A stretch of DNA of 9,051 nucleotides from an uncultured Eubacteriales bacterium. GTDB lineage: Bacteria; Bacillota; Clostridia; Oscillospirales; CAG-272. Where the stretch lies: the NCBI GenBank assembly GCA_900545935.1, contig URAP01000061.1, positions 1-9,051 of the forward strand. Reading direction: 5' to 3'. Shown here piece by piece: positions 1 through 6,862 of the stretch. A program made the translations under genes and the position numbers. The notes beneath the pieces were generated by a model that worked only from the letters and a program-made list of their open reading frames with translations, was not told the DNA's origin and ran no database searches. The stretch's first letter is position 1. Each line of letters starts with the position of its first letter.

Positions 1-10
1 GAATAAAAGC

Positions 11-2659
11 CTAATAATTGCTCTTATCCGCTTTTTCGGTCTGCGCTTTTTTAGCATCCTCGGCATGTATTTTATCATATCTGCGGCGCAAGGATTTTTG
101 TCCGTTCGCATGCATCTCTCCCGAATCCTGCGCACGTGCTATCTCCTCCGCCTTTATTCTCAGCAGCTCTTCCCGCTTTCTCGTCTGCTCCTCGGCACGA
201 AGCATCTCCTCATATTCGCGCTGCCGCTCAAGCTCGCGGCTGCGACGGCGCTTGGCGGCCGCAATACGCGTTGCGGCAATGAAGCATGCCACCGCAAGGA
301 AAACAAGAACGATACAGGCAATAACGAGGATCACCTTCGTTATCCTGCTGATATCCTTTTTGTAGACATCAACACCGGAGAGCCAAAAGGCATAGCTGCC
401 GTCGCTGCGGTTCCCCTCCGAATCGGTAATCCATATACTCATACGGTCGTAGTCGATGTGTGATGCCGTTATCGAAGAGACATCGAAACAGACGCGCGAC
501 CACTCGCCCGCGTTTACCTCGCCCTCGGCGATGTAATCGGCATAGCCCGCGCCGCTCTCATCCGCACTGCTCGACAGACGCAGCATCACCTTGACCTTTG
601 AGGTGGCGATAGATGCATCTGCCTTGATGGAGAAGCCGATGTATCTTATATTCTCAAGCATCAGTCCGCTCGGAAAATAACGACTGACACCGACATATTC
701 GTTCTGTCCCGTGGGGGAGAGTGCGGCATACAACGCGCTCGCGCGCACGACATTTCCCTTGTCGTCGACAATGCCTGATGCCTCGCGTATATCAACCGAT
801 GCCGCGCCCTCGGTCGGGCGGAAGCCGTGCAGCGAGCCGGAATTAAAGTCGAAGAGCGAAAAACGGGTAAACGAGTACGGGATGCGTCCCGTCTCGACCG
901 CCGTACCCTCGAACAGCTCGCGCGTGCCGAACTGCTCGACATAGAAGCCCGGCACGACCGCATCCCACCCGGCTGCGCCGAGGCGTGAGATATACGAGGT
1001 GGAGAACTCGGTCGAGCGCGGAGTGTCGATATACTTGAACACATCATAGATCGGCTTTTTCTCGGTCATATCGGCGCTATCGTCCGTACCGGTTTCCCAA
1101 AGACCGAAATAAACACCCTCCTCCGCGAGGCTGTCGACCTGACGGTAGTATATGACCGACTCGATCATATCCTGTGCGGCAGCCTTGTAGTAGCCGTATG
1201 CGAAGGATGCCGCCTGATTCGCAAGCGAATCATCATCCTCGGGATTACCGTTCACGCCGAACTCGGCGATCGCAATGCGTCGCTTTTCCCCGCCGAAAAG
1301 AAATTCCGACTGCGAGAGATACTCACAGAGCAGCTCGATATTCGAGGCGGTAATATACGGAGTTCCGAAGCCGGAGACCGCGCCCTCATCCTGCCATACG
1401 GCGGAGTTTTCATAGTCGGATGCGTACGGATAAAAGGCGACATTCCACGATATATCCGATGCCCTCTCCGCAAGCGCGTCGAGAACATCACGCGAGGTAT
1501 AATCATAACGTGCGTTCGTCTGCACCTTGGAGTTTACCGACGGCTCGGTAAAATTATTGGCAAGCGGAACATATATCCGCGCGCCGGAATAGACGGTATC
1601 GACCGCTATCTCCGCCGAACGGAGCAGACGGATGTAGGAATCCATATAGTCGTCAAACTCGCTCTCGCCGTAATTGTTGTAATAGCGGTTTGAGTTGACC
1701 TGATATCCGATGATATAGCTGCCGGCAAAGCCGTACTCGCGATCCGGGCGAGTATATCTGCCGGCAAGGAATGCAAGCATCGCGTTGAAATAGCCGAGAG
1801 CCGCACTATCCGCCGAGTTCACCGCATAATAGGTGACCGACGACGCATACTCCGATGCATAGAGGCAATCCAGCTCGTCCGGCTGCGTTTCGGTAGGCGC
1901 AGTGAGCACAACATCGAGATAGATATTTATCCCCGCCTCCGAGTAGGTGCGGACCTTATAATCAAGTGCGGCAAGGCGCGTCGGATCGAGATAATATGTT
2001 CTGCCGCAGTGATCGAAAAACGCCGCATCTTCACTCTCCGAAACGAAATATTCGTTTATCGGCACGGTAAGCACGGTATGGCTGACACCGAGCGCCGATG
2101 CATCCGAGAGATAGCGGAAGGCAAGTCCCTTTTTCGACGCAAACTCCGGATAAGGGTACACATAGTCGGCAAAGCTCTCATATCCGCCGATATACTTCTC
2201 GTCGGTTATGACGGTATAAAGCCCGTCCTCGCCTATCAGCGCGCAGAGATATCGCGCATATATCTGGTCGGAATTCTTTTCAAACGGAAGCGAAAACAGA
2301 TATTCGCTGCCATCTATCAGCCTATAGTCGGTAGGATCAAACGCGCCGATATTCTCAGCCGTCTGATACGGGTACAGCTCGAAGAGAAACAGCTTTCTTC
2401 CCTTGTATTTCTCCGCATCTGCCTTAGCGAGCGTAACGCGGATATTGACATTCGTCTTGTCGACGGTCACCGAGGCAATGCCGGTGCTGCCCTCGCTGAT
2501 ACGACCGTCGTCACTCTCTGCGGCGACTTCAGATACAGAGACCTGTGTGTCGGATGTGGCGGCTTCGGCGGCAGCGGCACATACCGGAAGGACCGCGCCC
2601 GCCGCGCTCGCAAGCGATAGCAGCAGCGCAATTATTTTCTTCTTCATTCGTTCTGTCAT
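11..2659 (-). CDS. Secreted, membrane-anchored glycosidase-like protein (DUF5722-like)
   Basis: Predicted 882-residue cell-surface protein. In order it shows a signal peptide (residues 1 to about 30, with an MTERMKKK basic start, hydrophobic core and Ala-rich cleavage region), a beta-rich Fn3/Ig-like segment (about 57-157), a long alpha/beta region resembling a TIM-barrel glycosidase (about 162-547), a jelly-roll-like carbohydrate-binding segment (about 597-767), one transmembrane helix (about 774-798), and a basic, Glu/Arg-rich coiled-coil tail (about 802-843) ending near 882. The barrel contains IAIAEFGVNG (462-471), whose Glu466 resembles a strand-7 nucleophile. GYQVNS (318-323) lies where clan GH-A enzymes usually have Asn-Glu. 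The assignment to DUF5722 rests on overall layout and remembered family features; substrate and activity are unknown. The start is ambiguous: AAAGGAG at 2668-2662 lies only 2 nt before the ATG at 2659 and 14 nt before a second in-frame ATG at 2647. The open frame extends to 2728 but has no ribosome binding site there. Confidence 0.8.
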   Translation of the reverse strand: MTERMKKKIIALLLSLASAAGAVLPVCAAAAEAATSDTQVSVSEVAAESDDGRISEGSTGIASVTVDKTNVNIRVTLAKADAEKYKGRKLFLFELYPYQTAENIGAFDPTDYRLIDGSEYLFSLPFEKNSDQIYARYLCALIGEDGLYTVITDEKYIGGYESFADYVYPYPEFASKKGLAFRYLSDASALGVSHTVLTVPINEYFVSESEDAAFFDHCGRTYYLDPTRLAALDYKVRTYSEAGINIYLDVVLTAPTETQPDELDCLYASEYASSVTYYAVNSADSAALGYFNAMLAFLAGRYTRPDREYGFAGSYIIGYQVNSNRYYNNYGESEFDDYMDSYIRLLRSAEIAVDTVYSGARIYVPLANNFTEPSVNSKVQTNARYDYTSRDVLDALAERASDISWNVAFYPYASDYENSAVWQDEGAVSGFGTPYITASNIELLCEYLSQSEFLFGGEKRRIAIAEFGVNGNPEDDDSLANQAASFAYGYYKAAAQDMIESVIYYRQVDSLAEEGVYFGLWETGTDDSADMTEKKPIYDVFKYIDTPRSTEFSTSYISRLGAAGWDAVVPGFYVEQFGTRELFEGTAVETGRIPYSFTRFSLFDFNSGSLHGFRPTEGAASVDIREASGIVDDKGNVVRASALYAALSPTGQNEYVGVSRYFPSGLMLENIRYIGFSIKADASIATSKVKVMLRLSSSADESGAGYADYIAEGEVNAGEWSRVCFDVSSITASHIDYDRMSIWITDSEGNRSDGSYAFWLSGVDVYKKDISRITKVILVIACIVLVFLAVACFIAATRIAAAKRRRSRELERQREYEEMLRAEEQTRKREELLRIKAEEIARAQDSGEMHANGQKSLRRRYDKIHAEDAKKAQTEKADKSNY

Positions 2660-2697
2660 AGCTCCTTTCGACGGAATGAGCCGCACTGCCGTACGGC

Positions 2698-2703
2698 ATT
2701 GTA
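2698..2703 (-). promoter_or_regulatory. Possible -10 element for the DUF5722-like gene
   Basis: On the minus strand TACAAT lies about 39 nt before the ATG at 2659 and downstream of the tpiA terminator, which is where a promoter for this gene is expected. The sequence 17 nt further upstream (GTGCTG) matches the -35 consensus poorly, so this is a weak candidate. A perfect GCCGTACGGC palindrome at 2688-2697 lies just after it, near the expected start of transcription, and could be an operator or a chance match. Confidence 0.3.
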
Positions 2704-2783
2704 TTCGGGAGTTCGGCGGGCAGCACATGCGGCTGCGCTTCTCGGAAGCATCGACCGAGCACGGTTGGCACCGCCGATAAAAT

Positions 2784-2838
2784 CAAAAAAATCGGAGGAT
2801 CGCCCGGCAAGCTATTGTCTCCGGGCGATTCTCCGGTT
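2784..2838 (-). terminator. Strong intrinsic terminator after tpiA
   Basis: Positions 2790-2807 and 2821-2838 form an 18-bp stem with two G-U wobbles and a 13-nt loop. On the minus strand the stem is GC-rich (CCGGGCGAT core) and runs straight into seven U residues (A-run 2785-2791 on the plus strand). It lies about 75 nt after the tpiA stop and ends transcription of the pgk-tpiA unit before the DUF5722-like gene. Confidence 0.9.
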
Positions 2839-2912
2839 CTGGGCTTAAGACGAAGAAAATCAAACCCACGTCCATCGGCGTACAGGCTCGACCTCCGCCT
2901 TATCCGCCTCTA

Positions 2913-3683
2913 TTACTTCTGTGCAGCGTCAACGATAACGGAGAAGTCAACGGGCTTAAGCGAAGCGCCGCCGATTAGTCCGCCGTCGACATTGACCTTA
3001 GAGAGCAGCTCCTCTGCGTTCTTTGCATTCATAGAGCCGCCGTACTGAACGGTAAGAGCCTCTGCGGCAGCCTCGCCGTAGAGCGATGCAACGGTTGCGC
3101 GGATGATACCGCATACCTCGTCAGCCTGCTCTGCGGTAGCGGTCTTGCCGGTGCCGATAGCCCATACGGGCTCATATGCGATGATAACATTCTTCAGCTG
3201 CTCCTCGCCGACGCCGAGAAGAGCGATCTTGGTCTGGAGAGCAACGAGCTCGGCGGTGATGCCCTGCTCGCGGTCGCGCAGCATCTCACCTACGCAGATA
3301 ATGACCTTGAGTCCCGCCCCGAGAGCAGCCTTTGCACGGAGGTTGACGGTCTCATCGGTCTCACCGAAGTACTGTCTGCGCTCGGAGTGACCTACGATAA
3401 CGTACTCAACGCCGCACTCGGTGAGCATCTCTGCGGATACCTCACCGGTGTATGCGCCCTTAGGCTCGAAATGTACATTCTCTGCGCCGATCTTGATATT
3501 GGTTCCCTTAGCCGCCTCGACAGCTGCCGCGATGTCAACGTACGGAACGCAGAGAACGATGTCACAGCCGTCCTTGCCCGCAACGAGCGGAGCGAGAGCG
3601 GAGATGGTCTCCTTGGTCTGTGCGGGGGTGTTATTCATCTTCCAGTTGCCGGCGATAACGGCACGTCTGCATGATTTCTTCAT
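2913..3683 (-). CDS. tpiA: Triosephosphate isomerase
   Basis: Interconverts dihydroxyacetone phosphate and glyceraldehyde 3-phosphate in glycolysis and gluconeogenesis; cytoplasmic, normally a homodimer. The 256-residue length is standard. Visible active-site elements are GNWKMN (12-17, with Asn13 and catalytic Lys15), the electrophile His99 in VGHSERR, the base Glu171 in AYEPVWAIGTGK with the mobile loop 6 at about 172-182, the phosphate-binding YGGS (214-217), and GGLIGGASL (234-242). All expected catalytic residues are present. The ATG at 3683 is preceded by AGAGAGG with a 9-nt spacer. The gene lies 97 bp downstream of pgk on the same strand, separated by a hairpin, and is followed by a strong terminator, so it closes the glycolytic unit. 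No internal promoter is evident. Confidence 0.98.
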   Translation of the reverse strand: MKKSCRRAVIAGNWKMNNTPAQTKETISALAPLVAGKDGCDIVLCVPYVDIAAAVEAAKGTNIKIGAENVHFEPKGAYTGEVSAEMLTECGVEYVIVGHSERRQYFGETDETVNLRAKAALGAGLKVIICVGEMLRDREQGITAELVALQTKIALLGVGEEQLKNVIIAYEPVWAIGTGKTATAEQADEVCGIIRATVASLYGEAAAEALTVQYGGSMNAKNAEELLSKVNVDGGLIGGASLKPVDFSVIVDAAQK

Positions 3684-3715
3684 TTCAGTATACCTCTCTA
3701 TGTAATTTATTGTCG

Positions 3716-3759
3716 TATTTTAAAAACAGCCGCGGGACGGCAGCATACCGCGCCGTCCC
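3716..3759 (-). terminator. Hairpin between pgk and tpiA, possible partial terminator
   Basis: GGGACGGC (3734-3741) and GCCGTCCC (3752-3759) form a perfect 8-bp stem with a 10-nt loop. On the minus strand the stem is followed by GCGGCTG and then TTTTTAAAAT. The 7-nt gap between stem and U-run makes it a poor classical terminator. It could reduce readthrough into tpiA or protect the 3' end of a processed pgk message. Only about 37 nt separate it from the tpiA start, leaving little room for a separate promoter. Confidence 0.45.
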
Positions 3760-3780
3760 TGCCGAAGAGCAATGCTCCGA

Positions 3781-4965
3781 TTATTTGTCCATAAGGCAGG
3801 CAATGCCGGGAAGATCCTTGCCCTCGAGGAACTCGAGAGATGCTCCGCCGCCGGTGGAGATGTGGGTCATCTTGTCGGCATAGCCGAGCTTCTCGACTGC
3901 TGCCGCAGAGTCGCCGCCGCCAATGATGGAGATAGAGCCGGACTCGGCGATAGCCTTAGCTACGCTGCGTGTACCGCCTGCGAAGTGCTCCCACTCGGAA
4001 ACGCCCATCGGTCCGTTCCATACAACGGTGCCTGCGCCGCTGATGGTCTTGGCATACAGCTCCTGTGTAACGATACCGATATCGAGGCCCATCCAGCCGT
4101 CCGGAATGCTGTCGGAATAAATTCTCATGAATACGGTGTTCTCGTCATACTCTCTGCCGATAATGTTGTCGACGGGGAGGAGCAGATTGACCTTCTTCTC
4201 CTTAGCCTTCTTAAGGAGCTCGAGAGCAAGGTCGAGCTTGTCCTCCTCACAGATAGAGGTGCCGATGGAATTGCCGAGCGCGCGGAAGAAGGTATATGCC
4301 ATACCGCCGCCGATGATAAGAGTATCTACCTTGTCAAGGAGGTTATTGATAACGCCGATCTTATCGGAGACCTTTGCGCCGCCGAGAATAGCGACAAACG
4401 GGCGCTTCGGATCGCTGAGCGCGTCGCCCATGATCTTGATCTCTTTCTGAATAAGATAGCCGCAGACTGCGGGCAGATAATCGGCAACGCCGGCAGTAGA
4501 CGCGTGAGCGCGGTGAGCGGTACCGAAGGCATCGTTTACATACAGCTCTGCAAGGCTTGCGAGAGCCTTAGCAAACTCGGGATCGTTCTTCTCCTCTTCC
4601 TTGTGGAAGCGGACGTTCTCAATGAGCATAACGTCGCCGTCAGCAAGCGCGTCTGCCTTTGCGTGAGCATCCTCACCGATAACGTCGGAGGCGATCGGAA
4701 CATTCTTTCCGAGCAGCTCGCTCAGACGTGCGGCAACGGGTGCGAGCGAGTATGCCATATTGAACTCACCCTTCGGTCTGCCCAGATGGGAGCAGAGGAT
4801 GACCCTCGCGCCGTTATTCATCAGGTACTTGATGGTAGGAAGCGCCTCGACGATTCTCTTATCGTCGGTGATAACGCCGTCCTTCATCGGTACGTTGAAA
4901 TCGCATCTTACGAGCACGCGCTTGCCGCGGCACTCGATATCCTCAACAGTCTTCTTGTTATACAT
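3781..4965 (-). CDS. pgk: Phosphoglycerate kinase
   Basis: Transfers phosphate from 1,3-bisphosphoglycerate to ADP in glycolysis; a cytoplasmic two-lobed monomer. The 394 residues match the family length. Seen motifs are RCDFNVP (20-26), SHLGRPKG (59-66) and the NDAFGTAHRAHAST stretch (144-157) of the N-terminal substrate lobe, then GGAKVSDK (195-202), GGGMAYTF (219-226), VVWNGPMGV (314-322), GGGDSAAAV (349-357) and STGGGASLEFLEG (370-382) of the nucleotide lobe. No key motif is missing. The ATG at 4965 is chosen because GAGG in AGAGGTGAAATTG sits 8 nt before it. An in-frame GTG at 4974 overlaps that ribosome binding site and adds only three residues, so it is unlikely. The gene follows a good promoter and precedes tpiA. 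It is divergent from dpaA. Confidence 0.98.
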   Translation of the reverse strand: MYNKKTVEDIECRGKRVLVRCDFNVPMKDGVITDDKRIVEALPTIKYLMNNGARVILCSHLGRPKGEFNMAYSLAPVAARLSELLGKNVPIASDVIGEDAHAKADALADGDVMLIENVRFHKEEEKNDPEFAKALASLAELYVNDAFGTAHRAHASTAGVADYLPAVCGYLIQKEIKIMGDALSDPKRPFVAILGGAKVSDKIGVINNLLDKVDTLIIGGGMAYTFFRALGNSIGTSICEEDKLDLALELLKKAKEKKVNLLLPVDNIIGREYDENTVFMRIYSDSIPDGWMGLDIGIVTQELYAKTISGAGTVVWNGPMGVSEWEHFAGGTRSVAKAIAESGSISIIGGGDSAAAVEKLGYADKMTHISTGGGASLEFLEGKDLPGIACLMDK

Positions 4966-5002
4966 CAATTTCACCTCTGCAAATATTTATAAGTAACCGA
5001 TT

Positions 5003-5016
5003 GTGCCTCGCGGCAC
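5003..5016 (-). promoter_or_regulatory. 5'-terminal hairpin with GNRA loop in the pgk leader
   Basis: GTGCC and GGCAC form a 5-bp GC-rich stem around GCGA, a GNRA-type tetraloop, on the minus strand. Given the -10 element at 5025-5030, transcription should begin at about 5018, placing this hairpin almost at the 5' end of the message and about 37 nt before the pgk start codon. Such 5' stem-loops are known to slow RNA decay; that role here is inferred. Confidence 0.45.
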
Positions 5017-5024
5017 ACGGTATA

Positions 5025-5053
5025 ATATTACCACACTATTCGATATTTATCAA
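5025..5053 (-). promoter_or_regulatory. Sigma-A-type promoter for pgk-tpiA
   Basis: On the minus strand TTGATA (5053-5048) is followed by exactly 17 nt and then TAATAT (5030-5025). TGG immediately before the -10 gives an extended -10 motif. It lies about 60 nt upstream of the pgk ATG. This is the best promoter in the window and fits constitutive expression of glycolytic genes. Confidence 0.8.
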
Positions 5054-5374
5054 TATCTAATGAGAAAAAAACGGCAAGTTCACAAATTATTTTCGGTTTT
5101 TTCCGCTTCAGGAGCGACGTTTCACGCCTCTGCGGGCGGATATCGAACATCGGTCGGAGGTAATACGGCATCGCCGAGCAGTGCACGGAGAGGCAAGCGA
5201 CAAGGACGGCTGCATAACGGAATGCTAAGCTGTGATAATGGCAGCGGCACGCCGCATCGGGAGGGAGCACTGTGTCAAGGTCGTGCGTTGCGGCATATAC
5301 TGCCGTCGGGAACAAATACGGGGATATTCGGCGCAGAACGCGGGAGAGCTCCGTTTCCGACGGGAGTTATTATT
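5054..5374. other. Non-coding leader between pgk promoter and dpaA
   Basis: About 320 bp without a convincing gene. The first 50 bases are AT-rich and the remainder is GC-rich. The dpaA frame stays open back to 5003, but this extension would translate the pgk promoter and leader hairpin and yields low-complexity, non-protein-like sequence. A nested inverted repeat (GCCGCA 5251-5256 with TGCGGC 5289-5294, and GCAC 5267-5270 with GTGC 5283-5286) sits just before the possible sporulation -10. I see no RNA family that I recognise. Confidence 0.5.
5294..5301 (+). promoter_or_regulatory. Possible mother-cell sigma (E/K) -10 element for dpaA
   Basis: CATATACT fits the CATAYANT type of -10 sequence used by sigma-E and sigma-K. 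It lies 73 nt upstream of the dpaA ATG. Dipicolinate synthase is known to be made in the mother cell under sigma-K in Bacillus, which makes such a site plausible. No convincing matching -35 is seen, so the call is tentative. Confidence 0.25.
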
Positions 5375-6274
5375 ATGAATGAAACTAAGATTGCATTGAT
5401 CGGAGGAGATGCGCGGCAGACGGTGACAGCGGCGCATCTGTGCGACGTCGGCTTTGAGGTCGCGGGCTTCGGCTTCGGCGGCTGGGGCGGCGAGATGAAC
5501 GGCATCACACGCTGCGAGGAGCTTGACAGCGCGCTGCGCGGCGCGCGTGCGGTGATAGCTCCGCTGCCGATATCGCGGGATACCGAGACGCTGTATTGTC
5601 CGCTCGGCAGCGCCCGCGAGCAGGGGATCAGCCTCGACGGCTTTATATCCTCGCTGCCCGAGGGCAGCGTTCTCATCGGCGGAAACCTACCCGAGAGCAT
5701 TGCGGAGACTGCCGCCGCACGCGGGGTACGTGTGCGCGATTTTTTCAGGCTTGAGGAGATAGGAGTGCTGAACGCCGTTCCGACCGCCGAGGGCGCTATC
5801 GCCATTGCCATGCGCGAGCTGCCGATAACCATCTGCGGAGCCGAGATACATATCATAGGCTTCGGCAGGATAGGAAAGGTTCTCGCCCGCACCGCAGCGG
5901 CAATGGGTGCACGGGTCGTGGTATGGGCGCGCCGCAGCAGCGACCTTGCGTGGATACGTGTTTTCGGCTACGAGGGCAGGCAGCTCGCCGACCTCGTAGC
6001 AGCGGAGGATCCGTTCGGATCGGCAGCCGTTATTTTCAACACGGCACCGACGCTGCTGCTCACCCGAGAGGTTCTCGCACGAACCGATACCGGCGTGCTG
6101 ATAATCGACCTCGCCTCCGCGCCGGGCGGGGTCGACCGCGAGGCTGCCGAACAGCGGGGGATTAGGGTCATATGGGCGCTCGCGCTGCCGGGAAAGACCG
6201 CACCGATATCGTCGGGGAGGATAATAAGCGAGGGGATATTCGGGATTTTGCAGGCGGACGGAATCACACCGTAG
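5375..6274 (+). CDS. dpaA: Dipicolinate synthase subunit A
   Basis: Putative dehydrogenase subunit (SpoVFA) of dipicolinate synthase, which oxidises a lysine-pathway intermediate to dipicolinic acid, the calcium chelator that gives endospores heat resistance. It acts in the mother cell during sporulation. The 299 residues match the Bacillus protein in length. The N-terminal family domain (about 1-140) ends in NAVPTAEGAIAIAM (133-146), followed by a Rossmann fold with GFGRIG (162-167), then FNTAPT (221-226), DLASAPGGVD (245-254) and LPGKTAPISSGR (271-282), all typical of DpaA. The ATG at 5375 has GGGAG 8 nt upstream and starts exactly at the expected family N-terminus. Unusually, dpaB does not follow: a hairpin-rich non-coding region does. 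The partner subunit must be elsewhere, replaced or absent. Confidence 0.95.
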   Translation: MNETKIALIGGDARQTVTAAHLCDVGFEVAGFGFGGWGGEMNGITRCEELDSALRGARAVIAPLPISRDTETLYCPLGSAREQGISLDGFISSLPEGSVLIGGNLPESIAETAAARGVRVRDFFRLEEIGVLNAVPTAEGAIAIAMRELPITICGAEIHIIGFGRIGKVLARTAAAMGARVVVWARRSSDLAWIRVFGYEGRQLADLVAAEDPFGSAAVIFNTAPTLLLTREVLARTDTGVLIIDLASAPGGVDREAAEQRGIRVIWALALPGKTAPISSGRIISEGIFGILQADGITP

Positions 6275-6279
6275 GCGGC

Positions 6280-6301
6280 GAGGTTTTTCGTGAAAGACCT
6301 C
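6280..6301 (+). repeat. Hairpin just after dpaA
   Basis: GAGGTTTTTC and GAAAGACCTC form a 10-bp stem (one G-U pair) with a 2-nt gap, starting 6 nt after the dpaA stop. It is not followed by a U-run, so it is not a classical terminator. It may protect the 3' end of the dpaA message. Confidence 0.45.
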
Positions 6302-6340
6302 TGAAAAAGCTTTGGTTTGCAGCGGGGCTTTAGTGTGTAG

Positions 6341-6363
6341 CGCGCTATCGCGGGCGGTTTTTT
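6341..6363 (+). terminator. Weak candidate terminator for dpaA
   Basis: CGCG-CTAT-CGCG (6341-6352) forms a short GC-only stem, followed by GGCGG and six T residues (6358-6363). A TAGCGCGCTA palindrome overlaps its left side. The stem is short and 5 nt from the T-run, so termination would probably be inefficient. Confidence 0.3.
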
Positions 6364-6456
6364 CGCGGATAAAGTTTCTCTGTGCTACGAGATGTCAAAC
6401 AGCGCCTTCGGCGGTTGCAGTGGATTTGGAAAAGTGATTTGATTGTTCGGCTTTTT

Positions 6457-6489
6457 TACGCTTTCTTTTTACCTGAAAAAGAAAGCGTA
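6457..6489. repeat. Perfect 14-bp inverted repeat
   Basis: TACGCTTTCTTTTT (6457-6470) is repeated in exact reverse complement at 6476-6489, separated by ACCTG. The outer half is mixed sequence and the inner part is poly-A/T. No U-run follows on either strand, so it is not a simple terminator. It looks like a module of a dispersed palindromic element. Confidence 0.8.
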
Positions 6490-6504
6490 GGAAAGAAAAG
6501 CAGG

Positions 6505-6574
6505 CATAAGAGGGGGCGGCGCTGAGGATACTCGCTTGCGCGAGCATATGGTCGCGCCGGTTCCCCCTCTTATG
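6505..6574. repeat. Large imperfect palindrome with nested hairpin
   Basis: CATAAGAGGGGG (6505-6516) pairs perfectly with 6563-6574. CGGCGC (6517-6522) then pairs with 6554-6559 after a 3-nt bulge. The interior carries a further CTCGC-TTGC-GCGAG hairpin (6531-6544). It starts 15 bp after the preceding palindrome, suggesting one composite element of about 118 bp. It could be a REP- or MITE-like element or a structured RNA. Confidence 0.75.
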
Positions 6575-6626
6575 TATCTCCCCCTTTGGACTGCTCAGCC
6601 GATAGCGCAATGACAAGTCATCGTCC

Positions 6627-6659
6627 GAAATGCTCGGCAGGCACTACGCCTCGCATTTC
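6627..6659. repeat. Hairpin with internal loop
   Basis: GAAATGC (6627-6633) pairs with GCATTTC (6653-6659), and inside it AGGC (6639-6642) pairs with GCCT (6648-6651) around ACTAC. The internal loop is asymmetric, 5 nt on the left against 1 nt on the right. It is the third stem-loop within 200 bases. Confidence 0.55.
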
Positions 6660-6671
6660 TTATCGAGAGAA

Positions 6672-6765
6672 TGCACGCCTACTGCCTCAGTTTTTCGCGC
6701 TTGCAGAACGTGCGGCGATGCCCGTCTACTGCTTTAGTTTTTCATGCTCGCAGAGCGTGTACCGA
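6672..6765. repeat. 47-bp tandem duplication
   Basis: Two adjacent copies, 6672-6718 and 6719-6765, align without gaps at 36 of 47 positions. Shared blocks include CTACTGC, AGTTTTTC and GCAGA. Most differences are transitions. The period is not a multiple of three, so this is not a protein repeat. The segment just upstream (about 6640-6671) may be a more diverged third copy. Confidence 0.75.
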
Positions 6766-6782
6766 CGAAAAGCCGAACCACA

Positions 6783-6829
6783 GCAAAGTCAAGCCACTGC
6801 TAAGTCAAGCCACGCAAAGTCAAACCGAC
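6783..6829. repeat. Three tandem 15-16-bp units
   Basis: Three consecutive units at 6783-6798, 6799-6813 and 6814-6829 share GC(A/T)AAGTCAA(G/A)CC. They start 17 bases after the 47-bp duplication and seem to be a separate small expansion. Confidence 0.7.
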
Positions 6830-6862
6830 GAAAGACGATTCGTTCCGATATATACAACGGCG

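Noticed and set aside
2560..2659. Lipoprotein signal (LPVC) in the DUF5722-like protein
   Set aside because: Valine directly before the cysteine is a poor lipobox, an Ala-rich signal peptidase I site follows, and the protein already has a C-terminal membrane anchor.
2660..2728. Upstream ATG at 2728 for the DUF5722-like gene
   Set aside because: It has no ribosome binding site, would place 23 non-signal residues before the signal peptide, and lies upstream of the AGGAG motif near 2662.
4966..4974. GTG start for pgk at 4974
   Set aside because: It lies on the ribosome binding site that serves the ATG at 4965 and adds residues not seen at the family N-terminus.
3772..4992. Long plus-strand open frame (406 codons) opposite pgk
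   Set aside because: It is the antisense of a clear pgk gene. Its protein has no recognisable motif and it results from codon bias on the coding strand.
5003..5374. N-terminal extension of dpaA by 124 codons from a GTG
   Set aside because: It would translate the pgk promoter and leader hairpin, it makes DpaA far longer than the family, and the ATG at 5375 has a good ribosome binding site.
6395..6616. Minus-strand 73-codon frame across the palindromes
   Set aside because: Its Arg/Lys-rich sequence is a readout of the two inverted repeats, with no family resemblance and no convincing start signal.
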